From contig DGNS01000002.1 in the NCBI GenBank assembly GCA_002389045.1, forward strand, positions 132,631-196,630: DNA of 64,000 nucleotides. Direction: 5' to 3'. Source of the stretch: Thiotrichaceae bacterium UBA4486 (lineage in GTDB: Bacteria; Pseudomonadota; Gammaproteobacteria; Eutrophobiales; Eutrophobiaceae). Below the pieces are notes generated by a model that worked only from the letters and a program-made list of their open reading frames with translations, did not search any database and had not been told where the DNA came from. Positions 52,338 to 61,216 of the stretch are shown piece after piece; positions within the stretch are counted from its first letter, which is position 1, and each line of letters starts with the position of its first letter. The position numbers and the translations under genes are program-made.

Positions 52338-53552
52338 ATGCCCCACTTGTTACGATTCATGCTCTTGCTTGTAGTGTCAACATCCGCCTGCAGTGCTGAT
52401 GCAGGTACGGACATGTTGTGGCATTTTACAGACCATACGCAAACCGGTCTGCCTGCCGGACTCAGTGGACGAACCATGGACGTGGCCTCGGCTGATCTGG
52501 ACAACGATGGCGATATTGACCTTGTGCTGGCGATGGAATTTGACCGCAATGTTATTCTGCTGAATAACGGTAACGCTGTTTTTACCGATGCCGCCACTGC
52601 ACTTCCTGCAAATGCTCATGACAGTGAAGACATCGGCATTGCCGATTTTGATAACGACAAGGATCCCGACATTGTCATTGTCAGCGAGGATGACCGTATC
52701 AACGAGCTGTATATGAATGAGGGCGATGCCATGTTCATCGAATCCGCCGAGGCACTGCCGGTCAGCGGCATATCCAATGCGGTGGCCGTTCTTGATATCA
52801 ATGCCGACGGCGCTCCGGATATGGTCATCGGAAACAACGGCCCTAACAATATACTTATTAACGACGGTAAAGGCCGATTTATGGATGAAACATCCGGCCG
52901 CCTGCATGGCACAAATAATGATGTGACACAGGATATGTTGTTTACGGATGTAGACCATGACGGGGATCCGGATCTGGTGGTTGCCAATGAAGGGCAGAAC
53001 CGCATCTATATCAACCTCGGCAACGGTGTGTTCCATGATGAAACAGCGCAGAGAATGCCTGTACTGACGGATGAAAGCCGGGAAGTCGTGGTCGCGGATG
53101 TCGATAATGACGGCGATACCGATCTTTTTTTCGCCAATGTCATGTTCGCGTTGTCGACTGATCCGGCTAACCGGTTGTTACTGAACGACGGCAGCGGGCA
53201 CTTTCGCGATGTATCGGATTCCGCTCTGCCCGTGGATGACAACAGCAACTTCAGCGCCGAATTCATGGATATCAACAGTGACGGGTATGTGGATATTCTC
53301 ACGGGTTCCTCGGTTATATTCGGGCCCGGCAGCGGCAGGGTATATATCTACCTGAACAATGGCGCCGGCGGATTTGAGATGATGGATTCATCCTCGTTTG
53401 TACAGTACGGTATAGATGGCAACGCCTTTGGCTTCGAGATGGCAGACTTTGACGGTGACGGGCTGACTGATATCTATGTGGCGAGCAGGCAGTCCCAATC
53501 TGGAGCCGGTGGCAAGGATACCCTGCTGCTGAATAGTGGCAGGCAACGGTAA
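52338..53552 (+). CDS. Exported FG-GAP/VCBS-repeat protein
   Basis: The start at 52338 gives a signal peptide (HLLRFMLLLVVSTSACSA) and a mature protein of seven repeat blades. Each blade has a calcium-binding Asp/Asn motif: LDNDGDIDLV, FDNDKDPDIV, INADGAPDMV, VDHDGDPDLV, VDNDGDTDLF, INSDGYVDIL and FDGDGLTDIY. This is a seven-bladed integrin-alpha-like propeller, 404 residues long. The TSAC site could be a lipid-attachment Cys but lacks the usual Leu. Function is unknown; it would act outside the inner membrane. The long frame upstream of 52338 overlaps the HAD gene and is not real. Confidence 0.8.
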   Translation: MPHLLRFMLLLVVSTSACSADAGTDMLWHFTDHTQTGLPAGLSGRTMDVASADLDNDGDIDLVLAMEFDRNVILLNNGNAVFTDAATALPANAHDSEDIGIADFDNDKDPDIVIVSEDDRINELYMNEGDAMFIESAEALPVSGISNAVAVLDINADGAPDMVIGNNGPNNILINDGKGRFMDETSGRLHGTNNDVTQDMLFTDVDHDGDPDLVVANEGQNRIYINLGNGVFHDETAQRMPVLTDESREVVVADVDNDGDTDLFFANVMFALSTDPANRLLLNDGSGHFRDVSDSALPVDDNSNFSAEFMDINSDGYVDILTGSSVIFGPGSGRVYIYLNNGAGGFEMMDSSSFVQYGIDGNAFGFEMADFDGDGLTDIYVASRQSQSGAGGKDTLLLNSGRQR

Positions 53553-53628
53553 CGGCAGCGCTGATGCGGGTTGTGATTCAAACCCGGCAGTTGCCGTAGT
53601 CTGACTGCGGGGGAGTACGCAGCATGAT

Positions 53629-55197
53629 TCAGATGTTACCGTGACTCATCTGTGCGGCGATGTAATCGGCCTGCCTGATGGCCAGACTGACAATCGTCAG
53701 CGTCGGATTTTCCGCGGCGCTTGTCGTAAACTGGCTGCCATCGGAGATAAACAGGTTCTCGATGTCATGCGCTTGTCCCCATTGGTTGCATACTCCCTGA
53801 TCCGCTTTTGAACTCATCCGGCAGGTCCCAAGGTTATGGGTCGAAGGGTAGGGTGGGACCTTGTAAATCCTGCGTGCACCTGTTGCCTCATAGACAGCGG
53901 CCCCCCGGCTATAGGCATGGTCGCGCATGGCGATATCGTTGGCATGGTCATCGTAGTGGACGTTCGGCACCGGCATACCGTAATCGTCTTTCTCATCGGT
54001 ATTTAACGTCACACGGTTACCCTGCTGTGGCAGATCTTCACCGACGATCCACATTCCGGCCAGGTACTTGTAGTTTTCCAGTGCGAAGGTGAAATCCGCG
54101 CCCCACGCGCCCGGGTTGAGAAATGCCGCCATGAAAGGCAGGCCGAGGGCCAGCGTTTCAAGTTCGTAACCGCCGGCAAAACCGCGTTCGGGTTTGTGAA
54201 TGCTTTCATCCTTGATAATTCCGGCCATGGTCGTGCCGCGATGGAAATTCACCGGTTTGTCAAACACCGCGTATACGGAACCGGTGGTATGACGCATGTA
54301 ATTACATCCGACCTGACCCGAAGAATTAGCGAGTCCATCCGGGTACATCGGGGAATGCGAATTCAGTAACAGCCGTGGTGTCTCGATGGAGTTGCCGGCA
54401 ACGCAGACTATACGTGCTTTCTGAAACCGGATGCTGCCATCCCTGTCGGCATATTCAACACCGTTGACCTTGCCACTGTTATCATGAGTAATCCTGAGAA
54501 CATGCGCATTGCTTCTCAGATCCAGGTTGCCGGTCGCTTCGGCTTGCGGAATTTCCGTGTACAGGGTTGACCATTTGGCCCCGGATTTACAACCCTGGAA
54601 ACAGAAGCCCAGTTGCATACAGGCTCCCCGGCCTTTTCGGGGCCTGCTGTTGATGGCCATGTTCCCGGTACTCACCTGCCTGTAACCGATCTTCGTGGCA
54701 CCAGCATACATAACCTTGAAATTGTTGTTGCCGGGCAGGCCGGGTATATCATGGGTTCTTGTCACTCCCATCTTGTACTCGGCGCGGCTGTAATAAGGCG
54801 CCAGATCCTCAAGTCCAAGCGGCCAGTCGGCAAGGTTGGTGCCGGCGATATCGCCGTAACGGGTTCTGGCCCTGAATTCATGATCCTGGAATCGCAGGCT
54901 GGCGCCGGCCCAGTGAGTTGTCGTGCCGCCCACTGTTTTGCAAATCCAGGCCGGCAGATTCGGGAAATCTGTTGCAATCCGCCAGGAACCCGAGGTAGTA
55001 CGTCGGTCCAGCCAGGCCAGTTGATTGAACGCTTGCCACTCGTCGTTGTGAAAAGCGGCAATGCTGTAATGTTGACCCGCTTCGAGCAGGATTACCCTGA
55101 TGCCCTTTTGGCATAATTCATTGGCCAGCGTGCCTCCACCGGCGCCGGAACCGATAATGACAACCGCACTGTCATCGTTATAGCCGGCTCTGTTCAT
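53629..55197 (-). CDS. GMC-family FAD-dependent oxidoreductase (gluconate/sorbitol dehydrogenase type)
   Basis: The 522-residue flavoprotein has the FAD-binding VVIIGSGAGGGTLANELCQKGIRVILLEAG at the N-terminus, the GGTTTHWAG loop and the C-terminal HNLGTCRM with GSQFTTSAAENPTLTIVSLAIR, which holds the catalytic region. It resembles the large subunit of membrane-bound sugar or sugar-acid dehydrogenases. It has no signal peptide, but overlaps the Tat-signal small subunit gene by four bases, so the two may be exported together. A cytochrome subunit is not encoded nearby. The substrate is unknown. Confidence 0.88.
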   Translation of the reverse strand: MNRAGYNDDSAVVIIGSGAGGGTLANELCQKGIRVILLEAGQHYSIAAFHNDEWQAFNQLAWLDRRTTSGSWRIATDFPNLPAWICKTVGGTTTHWAGASLRFQDHEFRARTRYGDIAGTNLADWPLGLEDLAPYYSRAEYKMGVTRTHDIPGLPGNNNFKVMYAGATKIGYRQVSTGNMAINSRPRKGRGACMQLGFCFQGCKSGAKWSTLYTEIPQAEATGNLDLRSNAHVLRITHDNSGKVNGVEYADRDGSIRFQKARIVCVAGNSIETPRLLLNSHSPMYPDGLANSSGQVGCNYMRHTTGSVYAVFDKPVNFHRGTTMAGIIKDESIHKPERGFAGGYELETLALGLPFMAAFLNPGAWGADFTFALENYKYLAGMWIVGEDLPQQGNRVTLNTDEKDDYGMPVPNVHYDDHANDIAMRDHAYSRGAAVYEATGARRIYKVPPYPSTHNLGTCRMSSKADQGVCNQWGQAHDIENLFISDGSQFTTSAAENPTLTIVSLAIRQADYIAAQMSHGNI

Positions 55198-55772
55198 GAC
55201 CCGTTCCTGTTATATACGGGGCTGGCTTCAGGTGGTGGTTCCGGCAGCCAGTCGAGATCATTGAAACCGCGATCGATGTACCCGCCCTTGCTGAAAGCCT
55301 CGCCTTCGTAGCCGAATGTCTGCCACACCGCATGATTGTCATAGAGTTTCAGGATGGTGGCGGTTTTGATTTTTGCGATGAATTCGGACCCGGCAATGTC
55401 ACGGATAATGCCGGATAACTGTTCATCAGTCGGGTCGGGCCAGGCGCCGGTGGACTTTTCGGATATGACTGCGAAACCCGTCGACAAAAGCTGTCGTGTC
55501 GAGTCGTTTTCCAGGGATTCCTGAACCAGGGTTTTGACGACTATCTCATAATGGATATCAGACAGGTCATCATGCGGATAAAGGATACGGGCTATACGAA
55601 ACAAGGTGCGGATTGAATCCGGATCGGGAAAGTCGACTTCGGCAAATATTGATCGGATCGGTACAAACAGTGACACTCCGGAAACGAGCAGGAATCTGGA
55701 AGTGATCAGCGAACCTATACCCGCGGTCAGAAAATACCGACGGCTGATTGTTGTATTTATCATTTTATTCAC
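55194..55772 (-). CDS. Tat-exported gluconate 2-dehydrogenase subunit 3 family protein
   Basis: The N-terminus carries a twin-arginine signal, ISRRYFLTAG (about 9-18), followed by a hydrophobic stretch. The 192-residue protein resembles the small subunit of FAD-dependent dehydrogenases, which escorts the large subunit across the membrane. It is directly upstream of the GMC oxidoreductase on the same strand, with a four-base overlap. The large subunit's lack of a signal supports a hitch-hiker export model. Confidence 0.78.
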   Translation of the reverse strand: MNKMINTTISRRYFLTAGIGSLITSRFLLVSGVSLFVPIRSIFAEVDFPDPDSIRTLFRIARILYPHDDLSDIHYEIVVKTLVQESLENDSTRQLLSTGFAVISEKSTGAWPDPTDEQLSGIIRDIAGSEFIAKIKTATILKLYDNHAVWQTFGYEGEAFSKGGYIDRGFNDLDWLPEPPPEASPVYNRNGS

Positions 55773-55785
55773 CGTGTAGTTAATT

Positions 55786-55809
55786 GTCAGTGAATAGTCA
55801 GTCGTGATT
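55786..55809. repeat. Dispersed 24-bp repeat, copy 2
   Basis: These bases match 28520-28543 at 21 of 24 positions. The copy overlaps the stop codon of the PAP2 gene on the minus strand. No heptamer tandem array accompanies it here. Confidence 0.55.
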
Positions 55810-56568
55810 CATACTGACTTTTTTATCAGTGCGAAACGATTCCTGCGCACTATTCAGTGCTTCGGAAAATTCGGGAACTGTGAGTAGTGCATCGAGCAGC
55901 ACATCGGCAAGCAACCGACCGGCCCTGCTATCGCTGGGATAATGAACTCCGGCAATTTCCCGGCGTTGTGCGATATCTTCTGCATAGTGGATATACATGG
56001 ATGCGTTGTCCGGATCGACAAGAGCCATGATCCGTGAAAAAAGCATGGCCTGGGTGGCATGACCCGACGGATAGGCGGGATGACCTGGATTGGGGATGAC
56101 GAGTTCGAGGTCCGGATCCAGCGCTGACGGCCTGGGCCTTGAAAAGCGTTTTTTCTCTCTGAGAATAAAATAGAAAATTTCCTTGTTCGCAAAAGTGACT
56201 ACATATCGCGCCGCTGTCCTGAGTTCCCCGGTGAACGGGCCATTGTCCAGGTAAATTTCCGCGAAATCGCCATGCCTGGCCTCGATGTGTATTCGTTCAA
56301 CTGTCGCATCATCGCGCCTGGTTTGTGAATATTCCCGAAGCAACCGTAACTCCCGTGCCGTTTCTTCACTGCTGTTGGCCGGGTAATCGGGTAATTCAAC
56401 ATGCAGGTTACGATCGAGATGCCGGGGGCCTTTTTGCAGATAATACAGCAGTTGTGCATCCCACTCCGATTCCCGGAAGCGCACTGAATCTATATCGGCA
56501 GCCGTGCTGTTGCCGGTTAAAAGCAATGCCGGCAACAGCATGAATACGGTCAGTGCGAAGCGCAGCAT
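55798..56568 (-). CDS. Exported PAP2-family (class A) acid phosphatase
   Basis: The protein (256 residues) has a signal peptide (MLRFALTVFMLLPALLLTGNSTA) and the three phosphatase motifs: K139-x6-R146-P147, PSGH at 167-170, and R203-x5-H209-x3-D213. It is a soluble periplasmic PAP2 enzyme, not a multi-spanning lipid phosphatase. Substrate could be phosphomonoesters or lipid phosphates. Its start shares one base with the stop of the propeller lipoprotein gene upstream. Confidence 0.85.
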   Translation of the reverse strand: MLRFALTVFMLLPALLLTGNSTAADIDSVRFRESEWDAQLLYYLQKGPRHLDRNLHVELPDYPANSSEETARELRLLREYSQTRRDDATVERIHIEARHGDFAEIYLDNGPFTGELRTAARYVVTFANKEIFYFILREKKRFSRPRPSALDPDLELVIPNPGHPAYPSGHATQAMLFSRIMALVDPDNASMYIHYAEDIAQRREIAGVHYPSDSRAGRLLADVLLDALLTVPEFSEALNSAQESFRTDKKVSMNHD

Positions 56569-57548
56569 CAGTTGCCGAGTCTGTAGGCGATAAGCCTGTT
56601 GCCGTTCATCATCGGAATGAGGACAAGATTGTCTTCGGCGATGTATTCATGATCGGCCGATCCCTGTTCCAGTTCCCTGAGCACCCGGTGACCACCCTCA
56701 TCGTCAATGATCAGAATTCTGCCGGACATCCAGTCGGTGACCAGGTAATGATGATCATCAAGTTGTTCCACACCGTCGAGATTGCCGACCGGTTCGCCGT
56801 TACCAAGACTGGTCACCGATCCGGATGCAATATCAACGGATTTCAAGTGTCCGGGAACAGCGGTATTAAACCCGTCCGTCATTACCCCCCAGGATCCGAC
56901 TATGAGCCGGCCCGCTTCCGCGTGCAGGCCGTTCGGAACCTCGAGATCGGCTGATTCAAGCCATACGTCAAACCGGTCATCCCGGAGAACGTAGATCCGG
57001 TTCAGCATCATATCGCTGACAAAAACAGTACCGTCGTTGCTGACGGTAACATCATTGAGAAATTCCGCGCCTTCGGCGGTATAGGAATTGATGATCTCCC
57101 GGTTTTCTATGTCGATTTCATGCAGGGTATCGATATCGGCCACGTACAGGCGGTCATCATGGATTGTGATACCCTTGGGTGAATCAAGCCCGATGATCCA
57201 CTGGTTATCGATCAACTTGCCGTCCATTGAAACCAGGGCAACAGAACCGAATCCGTCCTTTTCAACAGGTGAGCCGTCGACATTGGTTACGTACAGGCGT
57301 TGTCGTTTTTTATCATAAATGACCGATTCGGGATTTTTCAGTCCTTCCAGTTCCCAGACCGGATCAAGAGTGTACTTACTTGCAACGGTTACTGTGTTGC
57401 TTTCGGATGAACGGGGTGACTGCGTTTGCATGTCAGCTTCGCTCTTGACAGTGGCTGTTCCGGAATCATCCGCTTCCGAGCAGGCGATCAGTAAACAGGC
57501 AAGGATTGAGACGGACAAACTTGTACGGATTGTTGAATTCATGAACAT
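56568..57548 (-). CDS. Lipoprotein with SMP-30/NHL-type beta-propeller
   Basis: The lipobox LLIAC (about 19-23) marks a lipoprotein. After a Ser/Thr-rich linker the 326-residue protein shows repeated propeller strands: NPESVIYDKKRQRLYVTNV, SPKGITIHDDRLYVADI, FLNDVTVSNDGTVFVSD and VPNGLHAEAGRLIVGSW. These match the SMP-30/gluconolactonase/NHL group. A lactonase or ligand-binding role is possible but metal-binding residues cannot be assigned with certainty. It overlaps the PAP2 gene by one base. Confidence 0.75.
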   Translation of the reverse strand: MFMNSTIRTSLSVSILACLLIACSEADDSGTATVKSEADMQTQSPRSSESNTVTVASKYTLDPVWELEGLKNPESVIYDKKRQRLYVTNVDGSPVEKDGFGSVALVSMDGKLIDNQWIIGLDSPKGITIHDDRLYVADIDTLHEIDIENREIINSYTAEGAEFLNDVTVSNDGTVFVSDMMLNRIYVLRDDRFDVWLESADLEVPNGLHAEAGRLIVGSWGVMTDGFNTAVPGHLKSVDIASGSVTSLGNGEPVGNLDGVEQLDDHHYLVTDWMSGRILIIDDEGGHRVLRELEQGSADHEYIAEDNLVLIPMMNGNRLIAYRLGN

Positions 57549-57574
57549 GTTTCCTGTTGGATTTGAGAGAATAC

Positions 57575-58984
57575 TTATATATGTATGGCCCGGTTTTCAA
57601 TATCGAGTGCGGCCTCGTGCAGGGTTTCGGTCAGGGTGGGGTGTGCATGAATCTCACTGATGATGTCATCGTAGCCGAGGTGATTGGACATGGCCGTAAC
57701 CCCGGTGTTGATCAATTCCGAGGCATTGGGTCCGATGATATGCAGGCCCAGGATTTCACCACTTTCCGAACTCAGTAACTTGACGAAGCCTTCGATGCTG
57801 TGCATGGCATGCGCCCGGCCGTTGGCCATGAACGGGAACCGGCCTTTTTTGTAAGGCGTGCCGCTCTTGATCAATTCCTGTTCCGTGAGTCCGCACCAGG
57901 CAATCTCGGGCCAGGTGTAGATGATCCAGGGTATGTGGTCATAATTTCTTGTACGACTGTTGCCGGCTATGGCTTCCGCAACCAGGATACCGTCGTATGA
58001 TGCCCGGTGTGCGAGCATGGGGCCGTTGGTGACATCGCCTATGGCATAAACAGTCTCGGCGCTGGTCCGGCAGTGCTCGTCCGTAACGATGAATCCGCGG
58101 CTATCGGTTTCAATACCGGCGTTTTCGATCGCGAGTCCCCCGGTGTTGGGTTTGCGGCCGGCCGCGACGATGAGTTTGTCGAATTCAAGTTCCTTTTCAT
58201 TTTTGCCGTCACTGTAGGTCAGGGTGACATAATCATCATCATCTTCCGTTTCCAGGATGTTGGCGCCGAGGATGATATCCAGCCCCTGTGACTTGAAAAT
58301 GGACAGGGCATTTCCGGCCACATCCTTGTCCACGCCGGGAAGGAAATCCGTCTGTGCCTCGATCAGGGTAACGTTGGCGCCCAGTCGCCGCCAGACGCTG
58401 CCCAGTTCCAGGCCAATGACACCGGCGCCGATGATGCCGAGATCAACGGGAACCTCGTCCAGTGCGAGTGCGCCCTCGCTGTCGATGATATTGGTGCCGA
58501 TCCCGGCGACGCTGATTGTCCCCGGAACCGAACCCGTGGCTACAATAATGTGTCTGGCCGTAATCTCGTTAACATTACCCTGCAGGTCGGTCACGGCTAT
58601 GCGGTTTTTATCAACGAAGCTTGCAGTTCCGGGCAGATGTTCAACCGAATTCTTGCGAAACAGGCCGCTGATACCCTTCGAAAAATTCCCGATGATGTTG
58701 TCCTTGCGGGCATGCATTCTCTCCAGGTTGAGATTTTTGACAGTGACTTCCAGACCGTGGTCCTGTGCTTCCTTGCTTATTGACTCGTACAGGTGTGATG
58801 AATCAAGCAGCGCTTTTGACGGAATGCAACCGGCGTTCAGGCAGGTGCCGCCTGGTGAGCTTCGGGATTTGTCATTGACCCATTTGTCGATACAGGCTGT
58901 TTTCATACCAAGCTGGGCGCAGCGTATGGCCGCAACATAACCGCCGGGTCCCGCGCCGATAACGGCCACATCGTAGTCGTACAT
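57575..58984 (-). CDS. lpdA: Dihydrolipoyl dehydrogenase
   Basis: Lpd reoxidises lipoyl groups of 2-oxoacid dehydrogenase and glycine cleavage complexes. FAD-binding VIGAGPGGYVAAIRCAQLG, the redox pair Cys48/Cys53 in GGTCLNAGCIPSKALL, the NAD-binding GIIGAGVIGLELGSVW and the C-terminal HAHPTLTETLHEA are complete. Length is 469 residues. No E1 or E2 genes lie adjacent. lipA, which makes its cofactor, is 2 kb away. Confidence 0.95.
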   Translation of the reverse strand: MYDYDVAVIGAGPGGYVAAIRCAQLGMKTACIDKWVNDKSRSSPGGTCLNAGCIPSKALLDSSHLYESISKEAQDHGLEVTVKNLNLERMHARKDNIIGNFSKGISGLFRKNSVEHLPGTASFVDKNRIAVTDLQGNVNEITARHIIVATGSVPGTISVAGIGTNIIDSEGALALDEVPVDLGIIGAGVIGLELGSVWRRLGANVTLIEAQTDFLPGVDKDVAGNALSIFKSQGLDIILGANILETEDDDDYVTLTYSDGKNEKELEFDKLIVAAGRKPNTGGLAIENAGIETDSRGFIVTDEHCRTSAETVYAIGDVTNGPMLAHRASYDGILVAEAIAGNSRTRNYDHIPWIIYTWPEIAWCGLTEQELIKSGTPYKKGRFPFMANGRAHAMHSIEGFVKLLSSESGEILGLHIIGPNASELINTGVTAMSNHLGYDDIISEIHAHPTLTETLHEAALDIENRAIHI

Positions 58985-59011
58985 TATTATCCTCGAAAAG
59001 TCCTGGTTAAT

Positions 59012-59809
59012 TTAGGCGGTCGCAATCATGCCGCTTTCGGGCGAGCTTGGTGACGAGACATATTCATTCTTGTGCATTCTACCCGCCATGAATGCCTTGA
59101 TGCCGGCATTCACCGCGTCCTTCATGGCGCTTGCCATCAGTACCGGATTGCCGGCTTTTGCGATTGCCGTGTTGGTCAGAACACCGGCGCAACCGGCTTC
59201 CATGGCGATGGCGATATCGCTTGCCGTGCCGACGCCCGCATCGACAATGACCGGAACGCCGGCGTTATTGATGATAATCGCGAGGTTCCATGGATTGAGT
59301 ATGCCCATACCGGATCCGATCAGCGAGGCCAGCGGCATGACGGCCACGCAGCCGGACAGTTCCAGTTCCCTGGCAATGACCGGATCATCGGAGGTATAGG
59401 CCATCACATCGAAACCGTCCTTGACCAGGATTTCCGCGGCGCGGATGGTTTCGGTGACATTGGGATACAGCGTGTCGGGATCGCCGAGCACTTCGAGTTT
59501 GACCAGGTTATGTCCATCGAGCAGTTCGCGGGCCAGCCGCAGTGTGCGTACAGCATCCTCGGCCGAGTAGCAGCCGGCGGTGTTTGGCAAAATGGTGAAC
59601 TCATCCGGCTTGATCACATCAAGCAGGTTGGGTTCATCCGGATTCTGACCGATATTGGTTCTGCGTATTGCTACCGTCACGATTTCAGCACCGCTGGCTT
59701 TTATGGCCTTGTGGGTTGTCTCCAGATCCGGGTATTTCCCCGTGCCGACCAGCAGCCGGGAGGTAAATTTTCTCTTGCCTATCAGCAGATCAGGTATATT
59801 AATAGTCAT
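59012..59809 (-). CDS. thiG: Thiazole synthase ThiG
   Basis: ThiG builds the thiazole of thiamine from deoxyxylulose phosphate, glycine imine and ThiS thiocarboxylate. The TIM-barrel signatures are FTSRLLVGTGKYP, the Schiff-base Lys in VKLEVLGDPDTLYPN, ASLIGSGMGILNP and VPVIVDAGVGTASDIAIAMEAGCAGVLTNTAIA. Length is 265 residues. It follows thiS by 18 bases. Confidence 0.96.
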   Translation of the reverse strand: MTINIPDLLIGKRKFTSRLLVGTGKYPDLETTHKAIKASGAEIVTVAIRRTNIGQNPDEPNLLDVIKPDEFTILPNTAGCYSAEDAVRTLRLARELLDGHNLVKLEVLGDPDTLYPNVTETIRAAEILVKDGFDVMAYTSDDPVIARELELSGCVAVMPLASLIGSGMGILNPWNLAIIINNAGVPVIVDAGVGTASDIAIAMEAGCAGVLTNTAIAKAGNPVLMASAMKDAVNAGIKAFMAGRMHKNEYVSSPSSPESGMIATA

Positions 59810-59827
59810 AATCAGCCCTTTTTTGTG

Positions 59828-60037
59828 TTAACCGCCACCCACAGCCCTGACAATCTCGATTTGATCGTTATTCTCGAGAATGTGATGCCTGTACCGGCTG
59901 CGGGGTATGATTTCCCGGTTGATTTCCACCGCGATGTTGTCTTCCTCATGGATTTCCAGCAGTTCAATCAGTCCGCGGATGCTCAACCTGTGTGTCAAGG
60001 TCATACCGGAACCGTTCACCATGATGCTTGTTTTCAT
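59828..60037 (-). CDS. thiS: Sulfur carrier protein ThiS
   Basis: ThiS carries sulfur as a C-terminal thiocarboxylate to ThiG. The 69-residue ubiquitin-like protein has the VAVEINREIIPRSRYRHHIL-type beta strand region and ends in the required Gly-Gly (RAVGGG). It is encoded immediately upstream of thiG. The glycine-imine supplier (thiO or thiH) and the adenylyltransferase thiF are not in the window. Confidence 0.9.
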   Translation of the reverse strand: MKTSIMVNGSGMTLTHRLSIRGLIELLEIHEEDNIAVEINREIIPRSRYRHHILENNDQIEIVRAVGGG

Positions 60038-60055
60038 AGCGGCCTGACTCTGGCT

Positions 60056-60988
60056 CTAAAGTACACCTTTTGACTGCAGGTCCGCGTGGTAGGAAGACCG
60101 TACCAGCGGTGCCGAGGCCACATCCCGGAAACCCAGTTGCAGACCGGCTACGCGGAGATAATCGAATTCATCGGGCGATACATATCGCTGTACCGGAAAA
60201 TGGTGTTTTCCGGGTTGCAGGTATTGACCGATGGTCATCAGGTCACAGCCACTTTGGCGCAGGTCCTTCATGACCTGGATGACTTCATCGAGTGTTTCAC
60301 CCATGCCCAGCATGATCCCGGATTTGGTCGGAATGTCCGGATGATTATCCTTGAACAATTCGAGCAGGCGCAGTGAATGCGCGTAATCCGCGCCGGGTCT
60401 TACCTGCCGGTAAAGTCCCGGAACCGTTTCCAGGTTATGGTTCAGCACATCCGGTAATTGCTGCCCGAGTATATCGATCGCTGAGTCCAGGCATTTTTTG
60501 AAATCCGGTATCAGGATTTCGATTCTTATTAAATGGCCGAGTTTGCGGATTTCGCTGATGCATTTGGCAAAATGGGTACTGCCACCATCATCCAGATCAT
60601 CCCTGTCAACAGAAGTGATGACTACGTAGTTCAGTTTCATGGCCTCGACGTTTTCGGCGAGCCGGACCGGTTCGGATGGATCCGGGTGCGTCGGTCTGCC
60701 GTGAGCAACATCGCAGAAAGAGCAGCGTCGTGTACAGATATCACCCAGGATCATGAAGGTCGCCGTGCCACTGGAGAAACATTCACCGATGTTGGGGCAG
60801 AAGGCTTCTTCGCATACGGTGTTAAGATGGTTACTGCGCAAACGGTCCTTGAGCCGTATCACTTCTGCGGAATTCAGGTTTTTGACTTTCAGCCAGGGTG
60901 GTTTTCTGGAAAGCGCAACACGGGTTCCCGTGGCAACGGATTTCAGGATTTTATCACTGCCGCGTTGTTTTATGCCGTATGGCTTCAT
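60056..60988 (-). CDS. lipA: Lipoyl synthase LipA
   Basis: LipA is a radical SAM enzyme that inserts two sulfurs into octanoyl groups. The auxiliary cluster cysteines are Cys59, Cys64 and Cys70 (CEEAFCPNIGEC) with the C-terminal Ser in VRSSYHAD as fourth ligand. The radical SAM cluster cysteines are Cys85, Cys89 and Cys92 (CTRRCSFC). Length is 310 residues. It is only 18 bases upstream of thiS on the same strand, an uncommon pairing of two sulfur-transfer pathways. lipB is not in the window. Confidence 0.96.
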   Translation of the reverse strand: MKPYGIKQRGSDKILKSVATGTRVALSRKPPWLKVKNLNSAEVIRLKDRLRSNHLNTVCEEAFCPNIGECFSSGTATFMILGDICTRRCSFCDVAHGRPTHPDPSEPVRLAENVEAMKLNYVVITSVDRDDLDDGGSTHFAKCISEIRKLGHLIRIEILIPDFKKCLDSAIDILGQQLPDVLNHNLETVPGLYRQVRPGADYAHSLRLLELFKDNHPDIPTKSGIMLGMGETLDEVIQVMKDLRQSGCDLMTIGQYLQPGKHHFPVQRYVSPDEFDYLRVAGLQLGFRDVASAPLVRSSYHADLQSKGVL

Positions 60989-61216
60989 GTGTAATTTTAA
61001 ATATTGAGATGTATATCCTGCTGTAGCAATTCATATACCAGTTGTAGCGACGCCTGGGATATTGATTAAAACGCCATTCAAAACAGGCAGCTAACAGCGT
61101 TTGTGAACAATCGAAATGAGTGTCTATAAACAGCGCAAGAACAGAGTCCTGTTACACTTGTTGCATAACCTGAAAATACCAACAACCGTTAACAGGAACA
61201 GGCCGCGACAGTCCGG
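60989..61216. other. Intergenic region lipA-SDR
   Basis: I see no gene, repeat or clear promoter in these bases. They would hold the lipA promoter on the minus strand. Confidence 0.4.

Noticed and set aside
59072..60073. A 333-codon ORF antisense to thiG and thiS
   Set aside because: Both thiG and thiS are clear on the minus strand; the plus-strand reading shows no family features.
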